Shown: positions 33,000-44,274 of the stretch, one piece after another
Position numbering within the stretch: position 1 is the first letter of the stretch
Layout: each line of letters begins with the position of its first letter
NCBI RefSeq assembly: GCF_029867415.1
Contig: NW_026706255.1
Coordinates: forward strand, 1-64,000
Reading direction: 5' to 3'
Source: Vicia villosa
Lineage: Eukaryota > Streptophyta > Magnoliopsida > Fabales > Fabaceae
Length of the DNA stretch: 64,000 nucleotides
Translations under genes and position numbers: made by a program
Notes under the pieces: generated by a model
What the model saw: only the letters and a program-made list of their open reading frames with translations
What the model was told of the DNA's origin: nothing
Databases searched by the model: none

Positions 33000-33840
33000 C
33001 ACGAGTGAAAGGAAATTGAAAGGTCTATATGTCGAAATGATATATTTGCAAGAAATGTCCATTTCTCCAAGGATTTTGAAATAAACATTTATTGGGGGCA
33101 ATTTTTTAGTTGGGAATTTCAACGATTTAAGTGAGATGAAGATTATTGAAGAAGAAATTTATTTCGAAGGAAGATGCAAATTCAAGCTTACGAAGATCAT
33201 TCGAAATGTCAAGTGTTTGAAAGATTTTTATCTTGTTAAGTGTTATCAAAATAAATATCATCGCAACAAAGATAAAGACTTATAATATATTTGAGCTTTC
33301 AAGAAGAATAGCTTCGACGATCACGTTGGTTAAGTTGGGCGCCTCGAAAGGAAGAAGATTCAAATTTAAATGATCAGTCTTATGCAAAAAGGATTTGTGG
33401 AGGCCTTAGAGATCAAGACGCATGCAAGCGGCGAACGTGGCACTCCGTTATAAAAAGGTCGTTAGGGTCAGATTAGTATAAATTAAGATCTTAGCATTAG
33501 ATTATAGTGTGTTCAAATCTGTACAATACTCAATTATACTCAAAGTACCAACATATATCGATAAACGAGTGCTAAGAAATGTAGGTATAATTCACCACCA
33601 TTTAATTTAATTACCAGTTTTTACCTTTACTTCATTAAAGTCCTTTAAATTCCTTTTACCTTTCGAGTCAAAGTCTTTATTTGTCTTTACTTTCTTGCAT
33701 TTACTTTATCATTTAAACATTCTCTTTTACTTACAAATTAACCATAACAATCGAAAGAATATGTACCAAACAAACGTCAAAATCTCGAAACTAGACTATA
33801 TCCTAGAATCAATCTAGTTGATCCTGCGAGTAACCAGAAC
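33000..33840. other. LTR-like debris, no gene
   Basis: A plus-strand GTTATAAAAAGG box near 33461 is followed by sequence that looks like an LTR leader (CTTAGCATTAGATTATAGTG near 33492). A related word order, CGTGGCATTAGATTAGCATT, occurs on the minus strand at about 53310-53335. No LTR ends or coding region could be identified. Confidence 0.35.
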
Positions 33841-34095
33841 TTAGCTGTTTTGGAGGACTAGCGCTTGTTTACCAAACTCCAGGGTAAACACATTCATTTT
33901 GCTTCTGGGAATGGGAATACCAACAGTAGAAATAGGTTCTTCATAACCATTTGTGATAATCTCCAAGAGATCAATATCGTAACCTAGAAAGAAACTTTTT
34001 AATCTATCTTCCCAATAGTCAAATCTTTCTCCATCAAATACTAGAGATTTAGCATTGTAACTATCTCTTTCATGAGTGTTAGCAGCGGCAGCCAT
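33841..34095 (-). pseudogene. Truncated Sirevirus-like gag N-terminus
   Basis: Starts MAAAANTHERDSYNAKSL and continues VFDGERFDYWEDRLKSFFLG, close to the Gag start of the intact Sirevirus in this window. The similarity ends near residue 68 where unrelated sequence begins, so the element is cut off at its 3' side. It lies just downstream of a degenerate primer-binding site and LTR, which gives the 5' end of a related but older element. Confidence 0.75.
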
Positions 34096-34167
34096 TTAGA
34101 AGTTTTTTTCACATTAAACCTCTCTACACAGTTAAGTATTTGATATAAAAATCAACAAAGAGTCGGA

Positions 34168-34179
34168 GCTCTGGTACTA
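34168..34179 (-). other. Degenerate primer-binding site
   Basis: Minus-strand TAGTACCAGAGC differs from the initiator-Met site TGGTATCAGAGC at two places. It sits two bases inside the adjoining LTR, as in the intact Sirevirus. Confidence 0.7.
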
Positions 34180-34181
34180 AT

Positions 34182-35448
34182 TAAAGGTAGAGAAAAACAC
34201 AAGAAATGGAGGTTTGAATTAGATTTTCAAAAAATCTTCTTCTTAAAAATACTATTCACAAAAGTCAATGAAATAGTTAAGAGGGAGAAGAAAAGGAACG
34301 CGATCGGTTATACAAGTTCACATTTAAAAAGGCTAATCTTGTCCATCCACCAATGTGATTTCCCCTTAGAAAATGACTTAATCCTCTTATTTTGAAAGAT
34401 TACAAACAACCTCTAAGAGTTTAGAAAGACATCTTAGCCCTCTCAAGTATACAGACTAACAACCTAGTCACTTGAGAAGTACAAATCTCAACATATTTAT
34501 AAATGATAATGTTTACAAGATATTGCTTCTAAAAAGCAGATTGAAACATAAACAGTTTAGAACAAATGTTTACATAATCTAATGAGAAACAACTCTTGTG
34601 TTCTAGAGATTCTTAGAAACTAGAATTATTACAATGGAGTGTTCAGTACAGTTTCTCTAAGATATTTCTTTCTCTTTTTTTCGTTGAAGTTTATTTGCTG
34701 AGTTTCGAAATATAGCCTTTTGCAACGTTTTTATTCTCTTGGGAATTAGCAGCTTCTTCAAAGGATAGTGTCTCATATATATAGTCCCAAGAATATGACC
34801 GTTGAGAACGATAAGTTGAAACTTTCCTTGCAGCTTGATGTAACGACTCCAAAAGTTCATGGGTGACAAAGAGCACACCAAAGAAGGAATCATACAATAA
34901 GTCCTATAATAGTAGAAAAGGGTGATGTATTGTTGTACCATATTGCTTCTATTCCAAGTTATCTGATCATTCTTCTTTTGAGATGTACTTCTTATCTGAA
35001 GTACGGAAATCATGGAAGAGATCATGTAACGTCGACGTTCCAAGCATTCTTGTAATGTAGACATTCTTCGGAGTTGAAAGCAGCAGCTTATCTAAACGAG
35101 CATTCTTGTTTTTCTGAGCTGGAAGTAAAAGCTTATCTGAGCTTGAAATCTTGAATTCTGATCTTGAAGAGTAGCTTAGCTTCAGAACATTTGTAAATCC
35201 TTTTTCTTATGAGTCATTCTACATTCTTAAAAACTAGTGATGTCACTTCAGAATTGAGATGAATAGTTCTTCTAATGTGTGATGACACTTATTCTGATGA
35301 TTTTCTGGACAACAATCCTTAATCAATCAAAATAGTAAATCTGCTCACTTAAGAAACTATTAGAGTACAAAATTGTTACATAACAAATATATGTATTGCT
35401 ATCATCAAAACTTAAAGATTGAATGCAAAACTAAATCTTGTTCTAACA
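34182..35448 (-). repeat. Sirevirus-like 5' LTR of a truncated element
   Basis: 1267 bp. Its plus-strand ends, TAAAGGTAGAGAAAAACAC and AATCTTGTTCTAACA, match those of the intact Sirevirus LTRs (TGAAGGATAG and TTGTTCTAACA); the interior is diverged. It appears inserted into another copia fragment whose gag is cut at 35449. Confidence 0.7.
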
Positions 35449-36109
35449 CCATCAACATCATTTAGGATCTAATTGTAGAACAGCTACCATTCAAGCCTTT
35501 GAAAAATCTAATAACTTGATCAGAATCTCGATAGCTACGAATCTTGTCAATAGCTAAACATGAAATAGCACATTCACAAGTGACAATTGGACAAAAATTG
35601 TTTGATTCTTTCCATAACATTTTCAAGTTTATATAATAAGAAATGGAACAATCACCTTGCCTAAGGGTGCAAATCTCTTCCTAAATTTCTGAAATCCTGA
35701 ATATATCTCCATGATAAAAACGATCTTTCAATTTTTTCCATATGCCGAAAGATGCCTTCATCCACTGAATATTATGTGAAATCTCAGACTCAATAGAGTT
35801 ATTAAGCCATGATATTATCATCGTGTTGCACTGGTCCCAAGCAATGGATTCACGATCTTCATTTGGTGGTCGAGGTAAAGCACCGTTGATGAAATGTAAC
35901 TTGTTCTTGGATCTCTACGACGTGGTCATGAATCTTGACCAATAATAGTAGTTACCGAAATTCAAGAGGAGTGATGAGAATAAGTGTGGGATTCTCATTA
36001 GAATGCATGGAGTATGGATTGAGTGTGCCTTTTGATAACCTTTGTTAGCAGTAGAAGACGTGTTGTTAACATGGCTGGAAGTATAACTCGAAGAACTATC
36101 GACAGACAT
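35449..36109 (-). pseudogene. Second Ty1/copia gag fragment
   Basis: From the ATG at 36109 (MSVDSSSSYTSSHV) the reading changes frame near 35930. Further on it gives NKLHFINGALPRPP, MIISWLNNSIESEI, MKASFGIWKKLKDRFYHGD, and a region with LKMLWKESNNFCPI. This order is that of small copia Gag proteins (UBN2-like). It stops at 35449 where the Sirevirus-like LTR abuts. It belongs with the 258-bp LTR upstream. Confidence 0.7.
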
Positions 36110-36229
36110 GGTTGAGAAACTAGAGAAAAAAATAGAGAAAATGAAGTGCAAAAGGAAAAAAGAAAACTGAGTTGTGTGAATGCATCAAAGAGTGCAACGA
36201 AAGTCTAGCCACATGTCGATGATACCACG

Positions 36230-36487
36230 TGAAACTATAACTCATGCACCATTGAAATGAAAGAGAAAGCTTACATCACATAAAAGAAGAAGATGAACTT
36301 GTATATTTCACAACTAGATTGTATCATTAAAAGTATTAATTATATATATAGTGACCTTAGAATTAGTTACATCCTATCCTAACTAACTCGGACCACCAAC
36401 TAATAACTACTTAACTAATTAATGATTCTATCTCTTACTTGTATGTTAAGTAAAGCTCATCATGTACATTGCTCATCATGCTTAACA
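36230..36487 (-). repeat. Small copia 5' LTR (258 bp)
   Basis: The minus strand begins TGTTAAGCATGATGAGC and ends ATAGTTTCA, with a TATATATATA box inside (about 36340-36352). Two bases further lies TGGTATCATCGACATGT, an initiator-Met-like primer-binding site. The gag fragment starts about 120 bp downstream, giving a coherent 5' end of a copia element. Confidence 0.65.
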
Positions 36488-37860
36488 AAAACCTCTCCAT
36501 GTGCTTTACACGGACACATGTTAAAGTAGTATATATTGTCATAGAGCTAACATGTGATTGTGTGAATGTGGCACTGATGAAAATGGAAGAAAATGTGATT
36601 ATGATGAAAAGCGCAATTGTGACTTTGTGACATTACCTTTGAAAAATCTAGCATGCATTGAGTCCACTAATGGTGGCATTCAAAAGATAAGCATTATAAA
36701 TGCGCTAATACAAAATGTGAGAAATATAACGTATATTGAATGATGAAATTTGAAGGATTTGGAGAAAAAAATAGTCAGATTTAGGATTAGGAAATACATT
36801 ACTACATCAAGACTTAACATGATTTTATAATAAGGAAAATGCAGAAAAATCTAAAATAAAACTCCATTTTTGTTGAATTATTCTGCATATTATATATAAT
36901 AAAAATACCGTAAAATTACATATATTTTTTTAAAATGCTTACTTGTCAATTTCATTTTTTTAATGCAAAATAAAAAACTGATATTTATTTACTACCAACA
37001 TGTGAGAGAGTAAACAAAAAAAATGTTATGGACTTTTTACAAAGGTCTAAGTGTAAGGATCATAGGTAGAAATCTCTTCAATTCTAATGTTCATATTGGA
37101 CTAGATATGCCCTTAGGCTACAGTCTAAATATTAGAGGGAACTTGGTCAAGTGAAAAACAAGTTGATTGTGGCTTTAGCCAATGCAACTTAAAAATTATG
37201 GTTCATGAAGTTCCTTCAAGAATTGAAGTTGTGATACGGAACATATAAAACTTGCTTGCAAAAAATTTAATTAGCTTAACTTTCACATATGAACTTAAAT
37301 ATCTAGAAATGATAATTATCAATTCATTAGAGAAAACATACATATATAAAAAACAAAATGTGTTTGGGATATATGCTGCTACTTAGAACTTGGAAGTTTG
37401 ATTGTAAACAAAAACTTTATGGTGATAGTTCTCCTCGATCTTACTCCATCTAAGAGTGTACCCCCAATAATCTAAAATTTTCCGTTACCACGGAACTTCA
37501 TTAATCATTCAAAAGTTCTTCACGTACAAACAACAAACAAACATACCACAAGAAAATGAATAGATAGCCACCACATGAATGATGAATATAGCTTCTAACA
37601 ATTTTCTTTAACTTATCAAGTTATTTGAAGTGCATCAATACTCAAACCATAACATAGAATGAGTGATGTTTATAATGGCAACCAAAATCTAAACTAAAAA
37701 CACATGCCCGGCGTCAACAAGTAGATGCATTGCGCGTGAGCACCTGCTGTGCATAATAAGTAAACAAACTCGGCGGCAAAAATGCATCATAACAGAAATA
37801 ACCAGTGAGTTTGTTGGGGGAGTTTTTTCACTAGGGAGCATTGATACCCACTTACACTTG
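36488..37860. other. AT-rich intergenic sequence
   Basis: No gene recognised. A 61-codon open frame at 36558-36743 has no recognisable domain and no coding context. Repeated short A/T runs only. Confidence 0.6.
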
Positions 37861-37864
37861 TACC

Positions 37865-38024
37865 GCCGGGACACACCTTTGTGAGAGACACACCACTAGT
37901 CCACCTAAAACCTTAAGGTGATATGTGAGTGGGTTCTCCCACTTATAAATGCTCAACTCAGCACATTCATATCCAATGTAGGACTATTTCCCCACTTACT
38001 CACACTTGCATTATTATTCTAACA
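37865..38024 (-). repeat. Possible solo LTR or TRIM-like fragment
   Basis: On the minus strand it starts TGTTAGAATAATAATGCAAG. It then carries words common in short plant LTRs: CTACATTGGATA, TATAAGTGGGAGAACCC, ACCTTAAGGTTTTAGG. The other end is unclear and no target duplication was found. Could be a TRIM element end. Confidence 0.35.
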
Positions 38025-38309
38025 AAGTTTTCATCACAACAAACTTTCAATTAATAGAATATCAGTAATGCAAACATAATGGACGAACACATAGGGGCGT
38101 AGCGTATACAATCATAATTGTGTTGAATACAAAAAGAACAATGAAGCTTTTATCACTATGTCTGTAGCTATACTTTTACTATTCTTTGATAAACCAATAA
38201 GGCGTCTATTTAAGTCTTTGTATAGTTGGTTTTTATAATCATTTCTTACTTAGTGGTACATCAGCCAAAAAAAATAGGGTCCCCAAACAACATATTATTA
38301 GAGCTTAAT

Positions 38310-41300
38310 TCAGCCTGACCTTCTGTAAAGTTTGTAAGCCACAGCAACGGCTGCCAGAGCTCCAAGCACGCCAACAGCTGTGAGAACATCACTCTCCTTC
38401 AATGTAGGCCAATTCTTGCAGATTTTCCTCTCTTTAGTCTTGTTGTTTTGTGCGGGACTTGGAAAACTGCAACAAGAAACCCCATTAACACCTTGGCAAC
38501 ATCCGGTCACATTTTCTTCCCTGTTCACACTGGCACTTTCAACACTCTTCTCGATCTTGTTGGCATGTTCTCCATTAGTAAGTTCTCCATTAGAAAGTTT
38601 CTGGTCAGTTGCTCCCTTCCCTTCTGGAACAGCCGGTCCCATTTGGCCCCTACAACAAAATAAAGAAGTTTAACTAATACACCTCCATAATAAGAGAGGT
38701 GCCAAAAATGCAGCAGTTACATTATGGGGACTAAATGGCATCATAAATGACGTGCTACTAAATAAAAGTGCTTATTGGTTATAAATGGTAAGACCATGGT
38801 CATAAAGGAAATAAACGAATTCAATCAGACACAATCATAACAAAGGAAACAAACCACGATGCAGCATTATGATAGATGAATGATAATCAATTTTATATTT
38901 GTACAGATAGATGTTTATTCAATTCAATTAAAGAGCCCACAACAAAAATGGTTTGAAATAATAAGAATAACACTAATAATAAAGCTTCAAAATACATCAT
39001 GCATAACATAATCATAGATCAGTATTCAAATATTGACCGTAACTTTTTCTAAGAGAAATAAGATGGTGATTATATTTGCAGCTCGAAATAAGAGAGAAAT
39101 TCCAATTAGCTACATCAGCACAACACAAAATAACACAGCGAAAAAAAACATTTAAACTCAAATAAATATCAAATCAGAATGCATGGTTGTTAAGGACAGA
39201 AGAGGAGGAGAAAGAGAAAATAAAAAACACAACTCACAAACTTGAAAATCATCTATAGTAAATGCTAAAATAGGTAAGGATGGGGCAGTCTTTGATGATC
39301 TAAACACCCATCAAAAGCATCTCAAACCATGATCATTTTTATAAGTCTACACTATAGTTTAGTAACAAACCAGTGAATTTTTTTTTAGGATCTAAAAGAT
39401 TACACACTGCATTATGTTATTTTTGTCTTAACAAACAATTTGTCCCGCAAAGTTTTATTTCGTTTCAAGATATGAAATGCATAATCACAAAAATACCAAC
39501 CTCCAAAGTCGTTGTATGACCTCTCCTTTTGCAATGTGTTGGTCCAACAAATCAGGAACATCATTAGGAGTAACATAACCGTACCTATAAACAGTTGTTA
39601 CGTGATATAATTAAACTTGCAGCAATGAAATGTTTCAAAATTTTGAAGATGCAACTATGCAAGTTTATGAGCTTACCAGTGACCAGTAGTTTTCCCGTCA
39701 GGTCCTGGACTGTATATGATTACATTACCAGCATATTTGTGCCCCCCAACGTGAGAACAAGCAGTAACAGATATCTGATCCTTCAGACCTCGTAGCTCAA
39801 TTTCCTCATTAAAATTCTTGATGAGAACTGGCCCACAAGTACCACATCTAACATCACGACTTCCATGAGCACATACATAAACATGTGAACCGATTAAAAT
39901 CTCGGGCACTCCAATAGCCCATGGTTTACCATTCACCAAAACATCTTCAAAAAAGCTCTCAACATTTGACTCCACCAAACCCCTTTCAATTAAAGAAGAG
40001 AAGAAAATTGGCCTCAGAAACAACAAAAATTCTCAACAAAAAAAACCCTCATTCATCAATGAAAACCAAGTTTAACAGAAGCATCACTTCAACTAAATAT
40101 CAGTTTGAGTAGGTTTAAAAGTTTCGCATACACAGAAATATCATCATTTAAAGAAAGAAAAACACGAGAAAACTCTTTACAGGATAAAAAAACTTGCAAC
40201 TCCATAAAATCTCAAGTATAAAAATACAATCTTCGGAATTTTATTATGAAGCACAAGTGTAGACACGAACACAGACACATAAATAGTTTGAGAAAATAGA
40301 AGTGATTGAACTTGTCGGTATCATACAAGTGTCAAAGAAACCTTCACCAGAAGTTTTGTTGCTGCATAAACAGTAACACTCTGATATGCCATCAAAGAAA
40401 ACCATTTAACCCAAATACATCCCTAAGTTTTTCGCTGAAGCTACAGTCCATTAATTGTAACAATATTAAGTATTATAAACCATTTGCACATTGAACACAG
40501 AAAACTAATACTTCCATAGAATGTGATAACAACTACTACTCGTAATAGATTAAATAAGTTAAATTCAACATATCATTTACCTTAAATACACTGAAGTAAT
40601 TTGTACCACCATATAAAAAAATATAGGGTGTGTTAATGTTGACACAAATATTTCTAAGAAAATTAAGTTAGGAATATAACATTCTCATGTATATATATGT
40701 ACAGTTTATAAAAATTGTTTCCAGTAATAGGATCAATAGAAAAGTTAATGTTGAGTTACGCAATATCAAGTGGTACGGTTTAGGGGTATTATTGTAATCA
40801 GGATCATTAGTATCCCTATACTATATATTTGTAACACTGAAACCCTAAAGTGTGTAATTCAAAGCAAATCAATAAGACGGAACTATAATGCTCTTTAGTC
40901 AAAGACATAAGCAATTTGGCCGAACTGCACGAACAAAGCTTAGCTTTTGTGTGTTTCTACAACGGTTAATCTAACTATAGAATACGCTGAGAAATAATTC
41001 AATAAACAGAACCCTAGTAATCAATGGCAACATTTCTGGTTTACCTATATTTAACCATTTCAGGGAAAATCAAAACGTCACCGTCGAGGAATCCAGCTTC
41101 CTCGCGCGCTTCGCACATAGTGATTTTAGTCTACACAAAGTAAAACCAAACGAAATTAGAGCAAAATAAGCAAAGAGAAAAGCGAATGAGTTGAATTTCA
41201 AGCGAAACGAACCTTAAGAGTGAGGTCGTTTTTACGGGCTTTCAAGGTGGCGGCGACGAGTTTAGGGAGGGGATGGTCGTCGGAAACCTCGACACGTGGA

Positions 41301-41431
41301 GGCCAGGAAAGGTGGTCTTTGTAATAGAGGAAGACGTGGCGGTCGTAGGCGTCGACGGTTCCGGCGAGATTCTCAGTGTACATCTCAGGGCGAGTGAAAC
41401 CATTGTCGGTGGAAGGGTTATCGGCGGCCAT
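38310..41431 (-). CDS. Sucrase/ferredoxin-like [2Fe-2S] protein, tail-anchored, five exons
   Basis: Exons (minus): 41431-41213, 41130-41045, 39982-39677, 39584-39501, 38649-38310. All introns are GT-AG and phases agree, giving a 344-residue protein starting MAADNPSTDNGF. It matches plant Suc_Fer-like proteins with a thioredoxin-like ferredoxin fold (Arabidopsis At4g26620 type). Key residues: CAHGSRDVRCGTCG (C139, C148, C151) and CSHVGGHKYAGN (H179, H183). In the related yeast Apd1, two Cys and two His of this region bind a [2Fe-2S] cluster. The C-terminus has one hydrophobic helix, VLTAVGVLGALAAVAVAY, followed by KLYRRSG, which predicts a tail-anchored membrane protein facing the cytosol. An upstream in-frame Met at 41494 is possible, but the 41431 start fits family N-termini better. 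Looks intact. Confidence 0.88.
40631..40961 (+). repeat. Possible solo LTR in intron 2
   Basis: A segment beginning TGTTAATGTTGACAC and ending GTGTTTCTACA in the 1062-bp second intron of the Suc_Fer-like gene. It has a TATATATATGTAC stretch and an LTR-leader-like run (GTAACACTGAAACCCTAAAG, CAATAAGACGGAAC). No matching target duplication was found. Confidence 0.3.
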
Positions 41432-41494
41432 TGAAATGAAAGGGTAATGGATTGCACGACGAGGGAGCGTTGAAAGTTTAAAGAGAGTGAACAA

Positions 41495-42310
41495 AAAATC
41501 AGATGATGATATATTGTGGTTGTTTCATTGGAGAGAAAGTGATATGTGATTTATTAATGTTTTTAATGTCATTGACTTCACGCACCTCTCGTGGCCTAGT
41601 AGGTTTTTCAAATTATATTAACTACACCTCAACATAAGTTTACTTAAATTATATATAAGATTAGATCATCTACAAGTTACTTAATTGAATATAAAAATAA
41701 TCTTAAGGTTCATGACTATATATTTAATGTTTATTTTAAAAATTGGACTTGATCATTATGTTCAAATACAAATTAGATTAGTTTCAATTAGCATAGATAT
41801 TAAAAGTTGCTATTCTCTCCTATATGCAGTATGTAAGTTCGAGGTAACTCTTTGTTGCACATGGTTATAGTCTACCACCTAACAATACTCGGAAAAATAT
41901 GTTAGAGGATTCATGCTTAAAAATGGTTTATATTATTCATTAATATCATCTACAAATTGGTACTATGAACAAAGTCTAAGAGGTAATTGATGTTATTTTA
42001 ATGTTAATCTCCGATTTTCATGTCTAATTATATTTTTGAATTCTCTCAGAGTCTAAGAAGTAATTAATATAGACAACATCGACATAGGTTGTACTTTTGT
42101 GCATAAACATGGTTGTGCAAACAAAATACAAGAAGTGTGTCCTCAATGGTATTGTTTATGATAAACGAATTGAGCATGATTAACATTGGTCGGAAAGTGG
42201 TTTTTGTAATTCGTAATTGATCTTGCATGTGCTCATGGGGTGCCTATAATCTCCTCTCGGGTCTTACCTGAATTAGCTCCTAAGTTTGTAATCATTAGGT
42301 ATATTGCACC
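41495..42310. other. Upstream region of the Suc_Fer-like gene, otherwise empty
   Basis: AT-rich sequence upstream of the minus-strand gene; its promoter must lie at the left side. No clear TATA box, gene or transposon was recognised. Confidence 0.5.
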
Positions 42311-42394
42311 GGCTCTCAAATTAAACTTAAACAGTAATACACTAATATGTTCGGCTCTCAAATTAAACTTAAACAGTAATACACTAATATGTTT
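42311..42394. repeat. 42-bp tandem duplication
   Basis: Two adjacent copies of a 42-bp unit beginning GGCTCTCAAATTAAAC (42311-42352 and 42353-42394), differing only at the last base. A recent local duplication. Confidence 0.9.
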
Positions 42395-42827
42395 GTGATT
42401 GGAATATACATGAGACATTATACATCATCCAGAGAAATACTCATCTCACCAATTGGGTGGTAAAATGATTATGTCTCAAAGTGTCATTTCTCAACAAAGG
42501 CAGACAATATATTATGGTCAATGCAACCGAATCATATCCTACAAACATCTTTCAGCCCATATGATTCTAATACATCATAAAACCATGGTTCATCTAGATG
42601 TTGCAATTTTGATATTTTTCTACCATGGTTAATACACTATAGTGTCTCACGGTACTACAAAAATTCATACATCAACATCAGATGATTAATTTCAATACAA
42701 GTATCATAAATTTAATAAATTTAGTGTTTTAAAGCATAAGTAAATACTTGTTTCACCTCTGTGTCACACACGTGAGCATCGACGTGGCTTGCATATAGTC
42801 TAAGTAGTGACATGTCCTTTAGGCCTC

Positions 42828-43915
42828 TGATCAGTGCATTTTGATGCACATTCCTCTACGGTTGTACTTATACATTTCCATGGTTTGCTTGTCTTATTTT
42901 TCTATTTTATAATGTTTTTATATTTTAATTTATTTTTATTGTTATTTGATTTTCGTATTTAATTTTCAGCTTTAACAGTCTGTACGGAAACGATCATAAC
43001 TGGAGTTCCAGAAGTCCGATTGAGGCGTTCTAATAATCGCCGGAAAGCTAAGAGAAAGAGCTACAACTTTTATGTTGGAGTCAAAGTCAGAATCGGAACC
43101 TATATTTCCCAGAATTGCGTTTGAAGCTGCAGCACTATTTTATTTTCAGTTTTTGGGTCGTTTAGTAGTGGCCCTGGTTTTGTCATTCGACCCAGTTGGG
43201 TCATAAACGTTTTTTGGCTAATTCCTAATAGGTATAGCAGCCGTGTTACTGTTTATCACGTTTGACTATTCACAATTTTGTTTCCACTCTTTTGCTCTGT
43301 ACGGTAATGGAGAACTAAACCTCGAGGATCAATTCACTGTAATCAGATGCCGCTTTGAGGTTCTTTTATAATTTTCCATTAATCTGTTCCTTGAATTCAA
43401 TCTATAATTACAATTGCTTGCTTAATTTAATTGTTTTTATATGATAGAATTCTTTAATTTGATTGTTGTCTGTTCTTGAATCAATTTCGTGATTAGTGTA
43501 GCTTTTGCATTGTCACGTTCGATCATATTGTGTTTGCTTAATTCACAATAGCTTATAATCCGTTTGCTTTATCCGGAATTCAGGGACAGACTTCGTATAA
43601 TTGCTATTGCGCTTGTCAGTAGTTTTTGTAGTCGAATAGGATCAGACCCGTTTAGGGAATTGGAATTTTATAGGGATCAATGATAAGTCGGAAGTTGATA
43701 CAGTGGGTTGATTCATTTCAGCTTATTTAGATAATCACTTTTTTATAATAACTTATTTTCTGCATTTTTATAATTGAACACGAAACAACCCCCCTTAATT
43801 CGAATTCCATTCGGTTAGTAACAACTAAGAATCCTTGTGAGACGATATTCGAGTCACTTGTCGCTATCTACAATTTTATTCAAAATAACTCGTTTTTGAT
43901 CCGCGTGCGACAGCA
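42828..43915 (+). repeat. Athila-type LTR, copy 1
   Basis: 1088 bp, starts TGATCAGTGCATTTTGATG and ends GTGCGACAGCA. A 6-bp inverted repeat GTGCAT-tttg-ATGCAC lies at 42834-42849. It is followed within ten bases by the primer-binding site. Confidence 0.9.
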
Positions 43916-43923
43916 GATTAAAT

Positions 43924-43941
43924 TGGCGCCGTTGCCGGGGA
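43924..43941 (+). other. Athila-type primer-binding site, copy 1
   Basis: TGGCGCCGTTGCCGGGGA, the site used by Athila-group elements (described as complementary to tRNA-Asp). Identical copies at 47913-47930 and 51902-51919. Confidence 0.9.
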
Positions 43942-44123
43942 TTCTTGTTGTTATTAACTGATATTAGAGTCATAGGTTTAGTGTTCTCGCGTTTAGGCCG
44001 TAGTTTCCCCACGGTTTTGGCCAATTCGCGTTTTGAGTCGAAAAAAATCGGTTTTTGGAAAAATTGTGTTCGATTGTAAAAAGTTTTTGCCTACTGGAAG
44101 CAGAAAAATCGTGTGATCAATAC

Positions 44124-44148
44124 TCCCTTACTCTACAAGAGTAAGGGA
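44124..44148 (+). other. Leader stem-loop, 11-bp perfect stem
   Basis: TCCCTTACTCT (44124-44134) pairs perfectly with AGAGTAAGGGA (44138-44148) around a 3-nt loop ACA. It recurs at 48113-48137 and 52102-52126 with loop AGA. It lies about 180 nt after the primer-binding site and before gag, the usual place of retroelement packaging or dimerisation signals. Role inferred. Confidence 0.75.
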
Positions 44149-44274
44149 ATTCGAGCCAAAATTGCCAAATTCATCGTTTTTCTATTTTTAATGAATTTTT
44201 TACTGTTTTCATAGAGTCGAAAAAATCCAAAAAAATTCTCAAAATTCTTATTTCATCTAATTAGATTAAATTTT

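Noticed and set aside
36558..36743. 61-codon ORF with several Cys residues
   Set aside because: No recognisable family, no neighbouring exons, AT-rich intergenic context.
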